Positions 1 through 12,707 of a stretch of 64,000 nucleotides of DNA are shown here, piece after piece. The DNA is from Chrysoperla carnea. Taxonomy: Eukaryota; Arthropoda; Insecta; Neuroptera; Chrysopidae. Where the stretch lies: positions 103,472,368-103,536,367 of the forward strand of contig NC_058337.1 in assembly GCF_905475395.1 (NCBI RefSeq). Direction: 5' to 3'. The translations under genes and the position numbers were made by a program. Within the stretch, counting starts at the first letter, position 1, and the number at the start of each line of letters is the position of its first letter. The notes under the pieces are model-generated. The model was given only the letters and a program-made list of their open reading frames with translations, was not told where the DNA came from and did not search any database.

Positions 1-1166
1 AGTATCATTTAAGAAGCATCTAATGAGGAGAAATGTGACCTTCGTAATGGAGCTTTGCTGCTCACGAGTTTTCTGTAGTAAAATTTGTGATAGTGGCTGC
101 TTGAGTAAGGGGTAACCGGTTACGGTGTAAGGTGTGAAGTATAAATCAGTGTTTAAACAGAAATAAATTTCAGACTAGCCAAAATTAGAAGATAACATGA
201 ATAACAACTTAAGCTGAGTTCTTTTGAGTTAAAAGAAGGATTAAAAATGAGCTCAATAGAGTTGAGGACTTCCACTCAAGTTTTCGATTTCCAAGATAAC
301 ACTTTGAGTCTTACGAGTATTGGAGGAGGGCATCTATTAGCCCATTTCTTAAGTTCAAGGATAATAAAGTAGCATTTCAGCAAATATTGTGTATTTTTAA
401 CGATACAAAAAGTGTCGAGCTTTTTATTTTGCTTAGTGTTTGCCCATGTCTCCGATAATCGTAGAATAAAGATAAGTATTCGCAACTCCAAAATACTGAC
501 CTGACCTATATCATGGAGGCACTTGTTACCTCTACCATCTTTATCAAATTATTACTTTTAAACTGCATTCTTGGGTCTAATAGTCCGTAGGAACCATCTT
601 GTAAACTGTTAGAAATAGAACAAAAGTTTAAACGTAAATAATGTAGTATGCTATAAAAAAATAAACAACTTTTGTTAAACAATTTTTTGTAAACATCACT
701 GTTTATCCGTGAGTGCGCAAATTAGAACAAAACTTTGGTGTAACTTTTCTCAAAAACTATAAAATTTGCAGGAAGCTTCAGCTAATGGTCTTGTGAAATA
801 CTCTCGAAACCAAAACAGATGGGTGTTATAAAATTATGACTGCTTTGTGTATGTCTGTTGTCTGCCTGTGGCATCGAAGCGCCTGAACGGATGAATCGAT
901 TTAGATTTTGTTTTTCGTTTGAAAGTGAATTTAATGGAAAGTATTCTTACCCGAGTTCCGTACCCGAAAAATTTATCGGGGTTTTTTTTAAATTTTGTAA
1001 ATTTCACTTGTAAATATATTGTTTGATAATTTGATAATTTTTAGCACATAGGTTCAATTGTTATCAGTCTCCCAAATCTTTTTTTTTTTTTTTTGCTCAA
1101 TAGATGGAAGAAGTACTTTAATAAAATATACAAAAATAATAAACGTTGATTCTATTATTCTTATAG
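1..1166. other. Non-coding, probably intron upstream of sarcoglycan exon
   Basis: No convincing exon is seen. The missing 5' exons of the sarcoglycan gene (signal peptide and most of the cadherin-like domain) must lie left of the window or are too diverged to see. Bases 810-975 match a dispersed repeat also present near 28260-28530 (shared stretches include the GGGTGTTATAA and GTGGCATCGAAGCGCCT-like parts). The segment ends in a T-rich tract at 1079-1094 and two possible splice acceptors, at 1101-1102 and 1165-1166. Confidence 0.5.
810..975 (+). repeat. Dispersed insect repeat fragment, copy 1
   Basis: Contains GGGTGTTATAAAATT, then a TGTCTGTTGTCTGCCTGTGG stretch, then a 'gcgcctgaacggatgaatcgattt' type stretch and a 'ttccgtacccgaaaa' end. 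The same order of words occurs at 28260-28530 and, in degraded form, near 57340-57400. It is likely a non-coding part of a transposable element; the family is not identified. Confidence 0.5.
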
Positions 1167-4100
1167 TCAATAATGATATGATGATCGAAGACGAATACAT
1201 ATACAGAGCATCGTTAGTAAATAAACCAGATTTACCAGAATGGATTCAATATAAATATAGTAAACGCTATCATTGTGGTTATTTATATGGCGTACCTACA
1301 CCAACAAATAATTACAATTATTATTTAAATAATAATAACAACAATAATGAACAACATAAAATTATTGAACAATTACAAATAATTGGTTTAAATCGTATAT
1401 CATACGAAACACGTTTAATGAATTTAAACATACATATTATTGATAAATTACATAAAGCAAAATATGAGGTTCAATTGAAAATCGATAATATCAATATTGA
1501 TGATATGTTTAATAATAATCGTAATAAAATCGATACTTTATTGAATATATTTAAATTAAAATTATGGAGGACAGCGTATAATGATTTATATTTGACATTT
1601 ATTGATTCAACAATTAATTTGGGTGGACGTTTACCATTACATCCGTTTGATGATGAAGGTGTTATATTACGATTTGGTAGCTATCAACCATTTACAAGTG
1701 AATTATTAGAATTACATGATGAAGTTAAACCATTATATAAATATAAAACTGTTGGACATTCATGTCCACGTGATTTTAAACGTACAACCGTTGATCGTTT
1801 ATTTAGAGATTTAGGTTTTGCATTAGATTGGTGTTCGTTTCAATTGTTTAACGTAAGTATTTTGTTATTTTCTCGAATTTTTACAAGTTTATTATTTATA
1901 AAATTACTTGTGATAAATCTATGTGAATACTATGTCGTCGGTTATCGTGGCGTGACCTCAATCGGCCACGAAAACAGGTTAAGCAACCGGAGCATAAGTT
2001 ACTTGGGTCATTTTCAGCGTTATAGAAATGACAAAATTGACAGTTAAGCTGACTGGAAGCTATCTTCACCGATTCTAAAAGCTATATTCACCAATTTTTC
2101 TAAGTTAACAACCACTACCTATGGACGATGAGAACTTAGGTGTGAACTTTCAAGTATTAAACGACTGTCCAGTCACTATCGAACTAGGCTAGAATCCAAT
2201 CAATTTCTATGAGTTACTTCCGTTTTCGAGCTAACTACATGGACTCTTTTGGTTTTAATTGCTATTCTTTATAATTTAGTCTGTCCAAGTTCTAGATTCT
2301 TTCTGGAATCCCGAACTGAAAGCCAAAAATTTCCAAAATTGATGACTGACCAACGCTAACCATGATAGTACATACTTCATGATTTATTTTTAGCACGAAG
2401 AAGATATTAATAACAATATTAATACTACAACAGACACAAATTCAATATTAAAACAAAATCAACAACTATTACTATCAAATAATAATAATATTAATAATAA
2501 TAATAATAATATTGATGATATTGCTAACGTTGATCGATGGATTCAATCAATATACAAATCACAAGTACCAGAACGGAATTATTCGAATGAATTTGTTTAT
2601 ACAATTATCTTACCAGTTATTATAATGTCTATTTGTGTATGGTTGCTGTCATTTATTTTATGTTTTCAACATGAAGGGATGTAAGTAACTAATTAAATAT
2701 TTAACTTAACATTTAAAATTTATATGTTTATATTTATATGAATAATATGGAATTTTAATTACAGAACAGACAATAGTTTTGATCGTTTTATAAACTCATT
2801 ATTTGATATTTGTTTTTATTATTATTATTCTTTACAAAGGTAGCTAATCAATTCACTTTTTATTTAATAATTTTGATTTTTTAAATTAATTTTGATTTAT
2901 TTATTTTTTTTTTAATTGACATGTAACAAAAAAATGCAACCGTCAGAATTCCATGTACTTATCTTTGATTATTTAGGGTGGGTTCCTCTTAACAAATGGC
3001 TAGCATTTAGAGATACAGTAGAATCTCGATAACTTAAAGTCCAAGGGAAACACAAAATATTTTAAGTTATAGAGGTTTTAAGTTATCAAGTGTCTATGTT
3101 AGGTAAAGGTTAATATAGAGGTATGTACATGTTTCTATGTACCCTAGTTAATATAGAGGTATGTACATGTTTCTATGTAGTTACTGAGGGCCTATACAGA
3201 GATTATTTATTTAAGTTATAGAGGTTGCGTCTTTTAAGTTATAGAGGTTTTGGGCTCTGATGGGAAGGGAACATAGTATTTTTTGAAGTAACAGAGGTTT
3301 TTATGTTACCGAGGTTTAAGTTATCGAGATTCTACTGTATTTTCATATAAACCATAGACTTATAAAAATAAACGGGGCCTATATACACTACACCATGGTG
3401 TAAGTAAAAGGTAAATTACTTTACGTACATGCCCAAATTAACGAAATTTAAGCCTATCTTTGTAATTATTAATAAATCAATATTTTAATTTGGATAATTT
3501 GTGATAGATTAAAAATATATATCTCATAGGCTAATATTAAATGTAGAATAATGTAGGTATAGACCATATTATTACTCGGCTTATTATAATTATGTCTCTC
3601 TTATTATGAACTAGAATGTAACATTTCCAAAGAAATAATTGCCAGGTCAAAAATAATTAACTTCCAGATGCTAGATTCACAGCGACTTAAAGCGTGTTTT
3701 TGATGTGTCAAAAAATTGATTAGTTTGGAATTCTAATCATTGCATTTATTTTGGTTATTTTTTTTATTTTATTAAGTGAAATATATGTTACGAGTATGTG
3801 AATATTGGAGTACTGTGCTCTGGGTACTGTTCTATTGTATTTTAAGTGAACCAATCGGCAATCCGTTGTTCAAGTGACAAATAGTTTAGGGGTAGTTTTA
3901 GCCGTATTCGTTGCATATATTAGTTTAACCAATATTGTTTTAAAGTGTGTGAATTGATTTAAATAATTTAATTATTGATTTGTTTTTGGATTCTTTGAGT
4001 TTTAACTTTCAGCAGAATTTAGCTTAAGAGGAGTGCGATAAGCATTCGTCATTGAAAGCAAAGTGGCTGAGATTTAGTGTTCGAATCAAACATGTCATAT

Positions 4101-4861
4101 ATCCATTTGACAGAGCTCAATTGTATTCTTTTAATATATTTTAGTTTGGATTACAATTGTTAAATGGCAAAGTAACAATAAATCCCAAGAAAGAATGTAC
4201 ATACTTAGTTCATAAATGGCGACCATACAATTAACTTAAAATAACGAGCTACCTTCTTTCGTAACTATTCGTTTACTTTTTTTACAAATTTTTTGAATTC
4301 GAACGCGAAGTCAAGCTCTACATTCTACAATAAAAGGCGTATACGAATTAATGGCTGATTTTGTTTTTTATTTGAACTTTTAGGCTTTTTAATTTAAATT
4401 TCGAACTTTTGGGCTTTTTAATTTTAAACATTAATCTTTTTTATTTTTATAGATCAAAACGTTTTAACGAAGAGCAGCAACAACAAACAACAACATGTAC
4501 ATCAAACAATATACTAATGAATGCAACAGAACAACAACAAAATAAATACACATATAAAACATATGATAATGACAACGATAATGATAATGCCGATAACACA
4601 GTGGATACAGATGATAATAATATAATTATCATTAAAAATATAATTAACAATGATAATATAGACAATGATAACGATAATTATAAAACATTAACATTAAATC
4701 AACGTAAAACAATGTCATACTCATGTAATCCACGGTGTCCAAGTCCGCCACCATATCCTGGAACTAATACTAGTACGACATCAACATTGTTAAATAATAA
4801 TAATAATATCAAACATGGTGGACGTCATCTTCAAGGTGATGATGACGATGATGATTTCTGA
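1167..4861 (+). CDS. Alpha/epsilon-sarcoglycan, 3' exons (partial)
   Basis: Single-pass membrane glycoprotein of the dystrophin-associated complex, which links actin to the extracellular matrix in muscle. Three exons are seen: about 1167-1852, 2394-2680 and 4453-4861. The first carries the extracellular sarcoglycan region, with PDLPEWIQY, GYLYGVPTP, INLGGRLPL and a cysteine-containing end (HSCPRD, LDWCSF). The second starts with HEED, has an Asn-rich linker and ends in a membrane segment (VYTIILPVIIMSICVWLLSF) followed by CFQHEG, as in the family. The third is a hydrophilic cytoplasmic tail with Gln, Asn and Asp runs, a Pro-rich PSPPPYPG motif and an acidic DDDDDDF end. Junctions keep phase (0, then 2). 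The 5' exons are missing. Alpha and epsilon forms cannot be told apart here; insects usually have one gene for both. The tail is unlike vertebrate tails and rich in simple repeats. Confidence 0.85.
2765..2839 (+). other. Possible 75-nt in-frame cassette exon of sarcoglycan
   Basis: Inside the intron between the membrane-segment exon and the tail exon, an AG acceptor at 2763-2764 and a GT donor at 2840-2841 bound 75 nt (25 codons) with no stop in the frame that fits both neighbours. It would insert a Tyr/Phe-rich peptide just after the membrane segment. The direct splice 2680 to 4453 also works and agrees better with the family. This is inference from splice signals only. Confidence 0.25.
3016..3337. 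mobile_element. Pogo/Tigger-like MITE in sarcoglycan intron
   Basis: The 322-bp element starts CAGTAGAATCTCGATAACTT and ends with the inverse (AAGTTATCGAGATTCTACTG). It is flanked by TA on both sides (3014-3015 and 3338-3339), as in the Tc1/mariner/pogo superfamily. It has no coding capacity. Internally the phrase 'aagttatagagg' recurs and a 38-bp unit (TTAATATAGAGGTATGTACA...) is duplicated in tandem at 3110 and 3148. Confidence 0.85.
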
Positions 4862-6590
4862 CTAATTTTTGTTAAACCACCAGAACGTACATGGTTTTGT
4901 TAATTAATTTAATTTTTATAATGCATTTATCGTTATCTGTATTGAGTTTTGAGTTTAGCTGTTGTGTTACATTACGCATTTAATTATATTTTAAAGATAG
5001 TTTGGTGGGACATATTTTAGACGATAGTGTTTATAACACTTACTTTATACGCATGCGTATTAATCTGCGTGGCCGTAGTTTAAGTAATTGTATTTACTAT
5101 TTTTTTATGGACATTGTAAGAAAGGCAGTTTGCGCATGGGCAAGCTTGTAATGGTAAAAAGAAGCAATCGAAGAATTTCGAATGTCATTTATCGAGCGGG
5201 AATATGCATAAGTTTCCATCATCAAATGATTAGTCATTCATTTTGATGTGACAAAAGAACGGAGATAATGTTAGCAAAACTTTATTTGAGTTAACACAGT
5301 GATGAATGATTTATGATAACGGAAAATTTTATTCTATATAATTCTATAACGAAAAATGAAAGGTGTTTAGGAGAAGTTCTATGCAAAATTTTATACTCGG
5401 CATAATTATTATTTAACTTAATGAAATACTTAATATTGATAAATATTTAATATATAGTAGATAGTACACGTAGTCATTTTCGACGGTAGAAGATGTGTGT
5501 GCAAGTTTAGACGCGTTCGTTTTGCTTCAACTTTCATTAGCAAACTATAAAAGTGTTCGTTTCATAAACTTCTTCTAAGGTAAAAAACTTACGCTATTAA
5601 CAAACTTTTTGAAACGGATACTAGTTTATATTTTAAGTTAAAAAATGGCTGTGCTTAGACAAACTTAGTACTCATGGTCGCTCATTTAGCAACAATACGC
5701 CATATATCGATAATCTGAATTTTCTTTAAAAAACATGAGATTTCGGTACTAACTGAGCGCTCAGTTCTGGCTAACGCAGTTAATAAATTTAATGGTTTTT
5801 GTTAGCAAAGTTTTGAACTATAATTTAGCAATAAATAAACGAAAAGATGTAATACCGTATTTCATTTGTGGTTGATGATCATGATCATCGGTCAAGCCAA
5901 TGGTTTCCGAATACTCACGATATAATTGTGAAAGTATCTAACAATATTAGCATATCAATAAAAAAAACTATTGTTAATTGACACGTTCGCAATAATATCA
6001 TAAATATTCGGGAACTGGTCTTAGTTATGGGAAGCATTATCAGCATAAACTAAATACGTAAGATGCGATAATATTCATGACTGATAAAGTAGTATGAATA
6101 TGTAATAAAATTTATACAGTAAAGAGTTAATGAAATTGATAAAAATGCTATGATCCGTGCTGTCTTTCATCTTTATCTTGACGATGTCTTTGACGACAAG
6201 GAGTTTGTGCGATGAGCATTTTCCAATATTAAAACATAGTATGGAATGTAAAGGTAAAGGAGTTAAAGTTATATTAAATTAAAATGGCGTTAGGGTTCGG
6301 AATCATTTGTTGGTGTGCGAATATCGATAGGGGCTCTGGACAAGGGCCCCGCGTGTATTTGTGGAAAACTTGAAACTGGATGTTTCAAAGGACCATACAT
6401 ACGCTATTTTCTGGACACTTTTTGAGTCAAACAGCCATTAGAGGTTGTGTTCTTATACCTCTACGCTCAATAAAACATATTTAATAATGTACATTGCGGC
6501 GACCCTTTATCGCCAAATCTAAGACGAGAAATAACACGGTAAAGATAATCACTTGAATAAAAAAATGTACAAATATTCTTAACATATCGA

Positions 6591-6710
6591 TGTTATGATT
6601 GCATACACTTTTACACTCGGTGTACGAAGAAATGCATATGTTATAATACACTAGTTAGCACTATCCTTTTCTACTTACACCTAGTGTAAAAAGTGTATCC
6701 AATAAGAACA
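6591..6710. repeat. 120-bp MITE-like inverted repeat
   Basis: The left arm 6591-6624 (contains GCATACACTTTTACACTCGG) and right arm 6676-6710 are about 34-bp near-perfect inverted copies around a 50-bp centre. No target-site duplication could be fixed. It looks like a miniature inverted-repeat element, family unknown. Confidence 0.6.
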
Positions 6711-6984
6711 TAATAAAAAGTTAGTTTTTCTTGATGCGTTCGATCTTTGCATACCATATTAGATAAATTTTAATACTGATTCTACATTTATTAAAGTTAA
6801 TATGTATAGGAAATTAATTAATTAGTTAATTATTAATCAGTAAATAGTTGTAATTATTATAATGTATAGAATATTGACTATTGTTTTCTTTTTTATATAA
6901 TTTATAAAAAAATAATAATAAAATTTTTAATAACTATCAATTGAATAATCATTCGCGTAATTAATTCCTTTATATTATAAATGT

Positions 6985-7140
6985 GAAAGTGAGTTTGTTT
7001 ACATAGTACGATTTCACGCAAAAACTACTCAATGGATTTTAATGAAATTTTACAAAAAAGTAGTTCATACATAAGAATAACATATGAGCCACAATTTATA
7101 AAGAGAAAAGCAAAAAATAGGGGGAGGTTAAGCACAGTGG
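6985..7140 (+). repeat. Dispersed insect repeat (non-coding TE part)
   Basis: The segment has the words GTGAAAGTGAGTTTGTTTAC, then CACGCAAAAACTACTCAATG and GATTTTAATGAAATTT. This word order is common in non-coding parts of insect mobile elements. No second copy is obvious in this window, so the call rests on general knowledge. Confidence 0.3.
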
Positions 7141-7821
7141 AACAACCGTAATATTTATACCTTGTTCCAAGAAAATTTCAGAGAAAATTACACAGAATTA
7201 TTAAGTTAACTAGATTTAATAATTTTGTATAATTTATTCTATATTTTTATTTTAACAAGGTTTCAATATTTGATTGTTCTATTGTGTTGTACATGTTGTA
7301 CATGCTCACATACCTATAAATGAAAAAAATTAAATTTTTTGACATCTCACTGCGCCATCTATGAACATCATTGTAAAGCATGATATACTCAATGAAGTAT
7401 GACTATTTTACATTTTTGAAATTGAAAACTGATCATTTGATTAGTTTTACCTGTGTAAAACAATCCCTATGGTTATGGAAGAGAGATAAATGAGATCAAA
7501 TAATTTTATATATTTACTTACTTTTTAGCCTGTTTCGTTGCCTACTGATGCGTGCCTAGGACAGCCAAGTTTTTATATTTTCATGAAAAGTTGGCGTTTA
7601 TTTTTTTTTTGGAGGAGGCAATTGCACCGATTACCCGCACAAGATTCATGCTTGTAGTTTTACTGCTAAACCCAATATAAAAAAAAAATTAATTACATCT
7701 TTCACCTAGTTTTATAGCATAAGTGGCAGGAAATGTTTACAGATATAAAATAATCCATAATAATTAAAAAATAAATAAATTTTATTTATAAAATAGTACA
7801 AAAATAAACGATCATACTAAA

Positions 7822-10359
7822 CTATTTTTGAGTTTGTTGCGAATGTGATGATGAATGTTTTTTTAATGAACTTGAATCATAAAATCCCTTAGCACATATC
7901 GAACACGTATATGGTGTCTCTCCAGTATGAATCCGTTGATGTACAATTAAATTACCCTTCAATGAAAAAGATTTTGAACATACAGTACATTTAAATGGTT
8001 TATCACCCGAATGTAAAGTAAGATGTGTTTTTAAGTGTGCTGATTGTACAAATTTATGTCCACATAAATGACAACTAAATCGTTTCTCACCCGTATGACG
8101 CAATAAATGTGTTTTTAACGATGATGAATATGCAAATTGTTTTGAACATATTGTACATTGATAAGATTTAACTCCTGTATGTACAATATTATGTATGTTT
8201 AATGCAACTTGACTTGTAAACGTTTTACCACATTTACAACATAAAAATGTTTTGCTTGTACTTGTATCAGTATGTTTTAATTTAACATGCGTTAACAGTA
8301 ATGTTTTCTTTGAAAATGCTTTGTTACACACTGTACAAGTATATTTTTTATTTTCGTTATTGTTAAATTTCTTATTTATTTTTGTAGTATTATTATTATT
8401 AAAATGTTTTCGTTCAATATGTAATTTACATAAACGACTTTGTTTAAATGTTTTCGAACATATTGTACATTTAAACGGTGTTTCTCCAGTGTGTACACGT
8501 ACATGTGCTTGTAGCGTTACTTGCTGTATAAATGTTTTAAAACATATTGTACATTTATAAGGACGTTCGCCTGTGTGTATTTTAATGTGTCGATCACGAT
8601 TATAGCTTGTGTTAAAACTTTTACCACAAATATGACATGTAAATGGTTTATCACCAGAGTGTACACGCATATGTCGATAAATATGATTGATACTATATTC
8701 TTTTGAACATATTTTACATTTAATTCGACGACTTTTTATATTCGTTTTAACTTGTTCGTTATCTTCATTTAGTTGAATCTTATCTGTGTTTGATGGTTCA
8801 ATTTTAATATTTTCTCGTTTTATTTCATCATTATTTTCATCACTATGCAGTCCATTATCATTTTTATCATAGTCGCATTCGTATTCTTCTTTGACAATAT
8901 CTTCTGATTCATTTTCATGTATGGAACATGAAGTTGTTTTTCGCTTGATTTCCGATAAATATGTATTTGATTGTTCGCATTTTTGTATAAAATTATAAGC
9001 AATATTTAATTCTTGTAAACATGTATTACATATATTTGATGGTAGGTCGTCATCTTTTACTATCTGAAATTAAAACCAAATTCAAATATTTTCGGTAAAT
9101 AATTCCTTAAATATGTTTCTCAAAAATGTGGCTAGAAGTTTTCAAATAATAGTAATAAGAAAGGTCCCAAGTTATATTCATAGGCAAATGTTCAGAGCGG
9201 CAAAATTGATTACATGGTGTCCTTAATTTTCTTCCTTGGAGAAAACAATATTTAAGTTCTTTCTTTAAAAAATGCTACTTTTACAGCTGTAACTCTTTAT
9301 ATAGACTAATATATTTTAAAGTGCTGCCTTGTCTTATAATTTTCTTAATGCTGTTTCCCGTAAGAAGAATGAATCAACTCTTTAGATATGTAATGATTTT
9401 TGAATTGAGAATACAAAGAAATTCTTTCGAATTTCATTCATGTGGTGTAAGAACATCATACACAAACATATAATGTGTATCTTTTTTATACACATTGTAT
9501 GTATTTATATATGAACTCTCTCATACCCATGGGCGTAGCAACCCAAATGTATTATCAAACACACTGTATACTTAGAACTATACATATATCTGCGTCATAA
9601 AATGTGAACGTATTTTACTATTCTAAGTGATATAGCTATAACATATATAGCATTATTACTTAGAATGGTATTGAGCTTATATATAAGCTCAAGTATACTT
9701 AGACTAACATATGTGAATATTATACCTATACCTACAATTTCTTTGGAATAACAAGCTCATGAGTTATATGGCTTTGGTTAAAGGGCGCCCGACTATTACT
9801 TTTGCCCAGAGCGACTAAATAACTAGACCGGGTCCTACAGCAGTGAGATCAATTTTTTACAATGAAAAAAGGGCACAAAGGACCCCGTAAAGGGCGCAGT
9901 TAAAACATCGAAAATAAGGATCGGGATTGCTTTACTTCATATCTAGGTACTTCTGCCAAAAATGTTAAAATTGTTCAGACATATTACTTAACGTCCAAGT
10001 AAGTTTCTTGATTTATTAACAATGGATAGAGGGTAGTCGGAATCCGACAGCTGTTATAGTAAAAAATACAACAGGTATTAGATTCTGTTCGTCTTCGCTC
10101 GAATATAATTTTCTTAAATTGATATCAATAATTTCTAAAATGATCATGTTATTTACAATTGAATACTAACTTGTACTGAAACGCACGCCATTATTTTATC
10201 AATAATATTATTTATGTTTGTAATTGTTGTTGATTCTGTTGTATCGTTATCATTATCAATGTTATTATCAATATTTTCTTTAAACAATGGTACTAAATTT
10301 TTAGATGTTGATAAACAAATTCGGCATACTTCATCCAAATTGTCCATCTTATTTTGCAC
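7822..10359 (-). CDS. ZAD-C2H2 zinc-finger protein, 10 fingers (gene A)
   Basis: Nuclear DNA-binding protein, likely a transcription or chromatin factor. Exon 1 is 10171-10359 and exon 2 is 7822-9063; the splice is phase 0 (donor GTTAGT, acceptor TTTCAG), giving 476 residues. The ZAD domain spans the splice: VCRICL near residue 11 gives the first Cys pair and NICNTC in exon 2 the second, a four-Cys zinc site used for dimerisation in arthropods. An acidic, Lys-rich linker follows. Ten C2H2 fingers start near residue 173, most with TGE(R/T)P-like linkers, and run almost to the end (LKKHSSSHSQQ). The last fingers closely match those of gene B at 44374-48036, so the two are paralogs. Here the second finger is uninterrupted, whereas gene B has an intron at the same place. 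Targets are unknown. Confidence 0.9.
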
Positions 10360-12584
10360 TTAAATAATATACTTTTCAACTAAAGTTTATTTGCCGTTTT
10401 ATTATTTTATAAACTTATTCTAATTTAATAAACTTTATTATTAATATAATATTGAATAATATAAATATGATTTTGCATTAATAATTTAATTCATATTTAA
10501 CAATCCAGCTATGAACAATTACTTTAATGGCAAGAAGCGCATTTAATTTAACAACAATAACAAATGGTTACAATAAAAGTTTTTCCTAATGTTTCGTATC
10601 CAAGGAATTAAAGTAGTATCGTTTTTTAAATTTTCAAAAATAAAACAAAAATTTTCCAATAATTACCTGAAGAGAGTCAGATTTGGACTCAATTCAGACG
10701 TAATGAGCATTATTCTTCAGTTAATCAAACCAAATAGAAGCCATTTCGTTTTCTGGTCATTGTTTATAATCGCCACTATTATTCCAATAAAATTAATGAC
10801 ATAGGAAAACAAAGGTCCGAAAGATATTTTGAGATATGGTGGGGCACACTTTGGGGAGCTTAAATTCAAAAATTTTGGTTACTATCCCATGGAAAACGTA
10901 CCGTAATCTTGAATTTAAGGATACGTCCGGTTTTAGTGCGTATCTGGTCCAAAAAAAGTAAAGAGATAAATGTTACTGCAAATTTAATTTTCTACAAAAA
11001 AAGGTCCTATAGCATTGTTATTTAGGAAGTAAACTTAATATACTTTTATAAATATTATTTATGATATTAATTGAGTTATCTCTAGGTTATTTCGAATTAA
11101 ATTTCGATTTTGCACTAATTCCCTAGGTCAATTTTTGTATTATATAAATATGTATGACGACTACCATGTCAGTGCAGAGCATAGAATAATTGGTGCAGAC
11201 CGTCAACAAATTAGCAACGAGTAACATATACAATAAGATTATGGGACTAAACTTTTTTACATTTATTTCAAATTTGCTGTGTACTTTGATATTGTCGGTA
11301 TAAGGCACAAAACGGACACAGTGGACTCTTCTCTGAGAGAAATAAGGTCAATTACAAACTAGAAGGCAGCATCAATGAGAGGAAGAAGTAGAATTCATAA
11401 ACATTCATTAATCAATTTTAAGTGATTACTTTCTTTGCCTTGCCTAGATCTCATTGAGTTGAATAACTGTATAAATATGTATATTTCCATTTTTATAACA
11501 CAAACTAGCCTTATTTGCAAAACTGGACAATTCCAACTTTATAAATAAATATCGCAACACTTCTCCGCACCCCCTTGATCCCCAGAAGACCACCTTAATC
11601 TTCAGCATCATATTTGCCTTTGCTTGAATATTGGAATTGTACAGATTTAAGTTAAGATATTTTATTTCAAAACACAAAATTTACGGACGGTTATGGGTTC
11701 AAAACCATCAAATGTTTTTTGGAATTAAAAAAAAAAAAAAAAAGAAATAACAAAGATAATGTTATTTTATTATGAAATAGATGTATATGATTATTATTTT
11801 GTAAAATATATAAAATTGATTGCATTCAAATCAAATATGTAATTACTTATTTAAGTATCTGTATAATATATATAATGTTATTTTTAAATGTTATATTAAA
11901 TGTACATACTGTATTATCGTCCATACTGTATTCGATCAGCCAGCATTCAATTCTTAAGTTTTTAATATTTTATTGATATCAATCGTTTGCAACACTATTT
12001 TTTTTTTGTTTTGACTAAGTTAATTAGCGAATAATGATGCTTATTATGAGCTTATAAATAACGACATAATTTAAAATGGATTAAAATTTTTCTCAAAAAT
12101 TACGTAAACATTTTCGTAAATATATTGGAAATTCACAAACGAGTACCTGGAAGCCTATTTTCCAATCAATTTAAATAATGGGATATTCATAAGCTCATAA
12201 TTAAAAATAATTAATTATTAATTAACTAATCAATCACAAAAAGTTCAAAAATTAATACCAGTAAATTTTAAAAACTTATTGTTTTAAATTTTGTGCTGGC
12301 TAATCGCATGAACGTTATTGTATTGAATTAGTTTTGTTAAACGTTTCATACATATTTTATTTTTTATTATATAAAATCAATGATATTTATTAATTAAGAT
12401 CATAGACTTTGTATATTATAAATTCACAATACTTAAGTATTTATTATTTTTTATTAATTTTAATATAAATTTATCCAAAATAATATTATGTAATTGAATA
12501 GACTATTCATAAACTTATTTTAAATATAGACCGACAGTACTATCATGAGGAAATGTCGTGTTCTGACAAGTACTACAAGATTTA

Positions 12585-12707
12585 AGTTAGAAATTCAGTA
12601 TATCTGACGATAAAACTTTAGAAATTGAATATCATTGTTAGATACTCATTGTCAAATACTTAACAAAGTGTAGATGTTTTATCCTCAGATATGCTAAATT
12701 TCTAACT
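12585..12707. repeat. Hairpin-forming inverted repeat
   Basis: The left arm starts at GTTAGAAATTCAGTATATCT and the right arm ends in ATATGCTAAATTTCTAAC. Arms of about 31 bp have a few mismatches, with about 60 bp between them. Weaker complementarity continues outwards to about 12568 and 12722. MITE-like, family unknown. Confidence 0.5.

Larger units (their letters stand above)
4862..7821. other. Intergenic, 3.0 kb, between convergent genes
   Basis: The sarcoglycan 3' UTR and the 3' UTR of the downstream ZAD gene must lie at its two ends (AATAAA words on the minus strand near 7770-7790). No coding segment is recognised. It holds a 120-bp inverted repeat (6591-6710) and a dispersed repeat (about 6985-7140). 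The rest is AT-rich sequence with nothing I can assign. Confidence 0.5.

Noticed and set aside
4447-4665. 72-codon hydrophobic minus-strand frame
   Set aside because: Complement of Asn/Asp repeats in the sarcoglycan tail exon.
8252-8560. 102-codon open frame on the plus strand
   Set aside because: Antisense shadow of ZAD gene A fingers; no family features.
10589-10804. 71-codon plus-strand frame
   Set aside because: No homology pattern recognised; composition like surrounding non-coding DNA.
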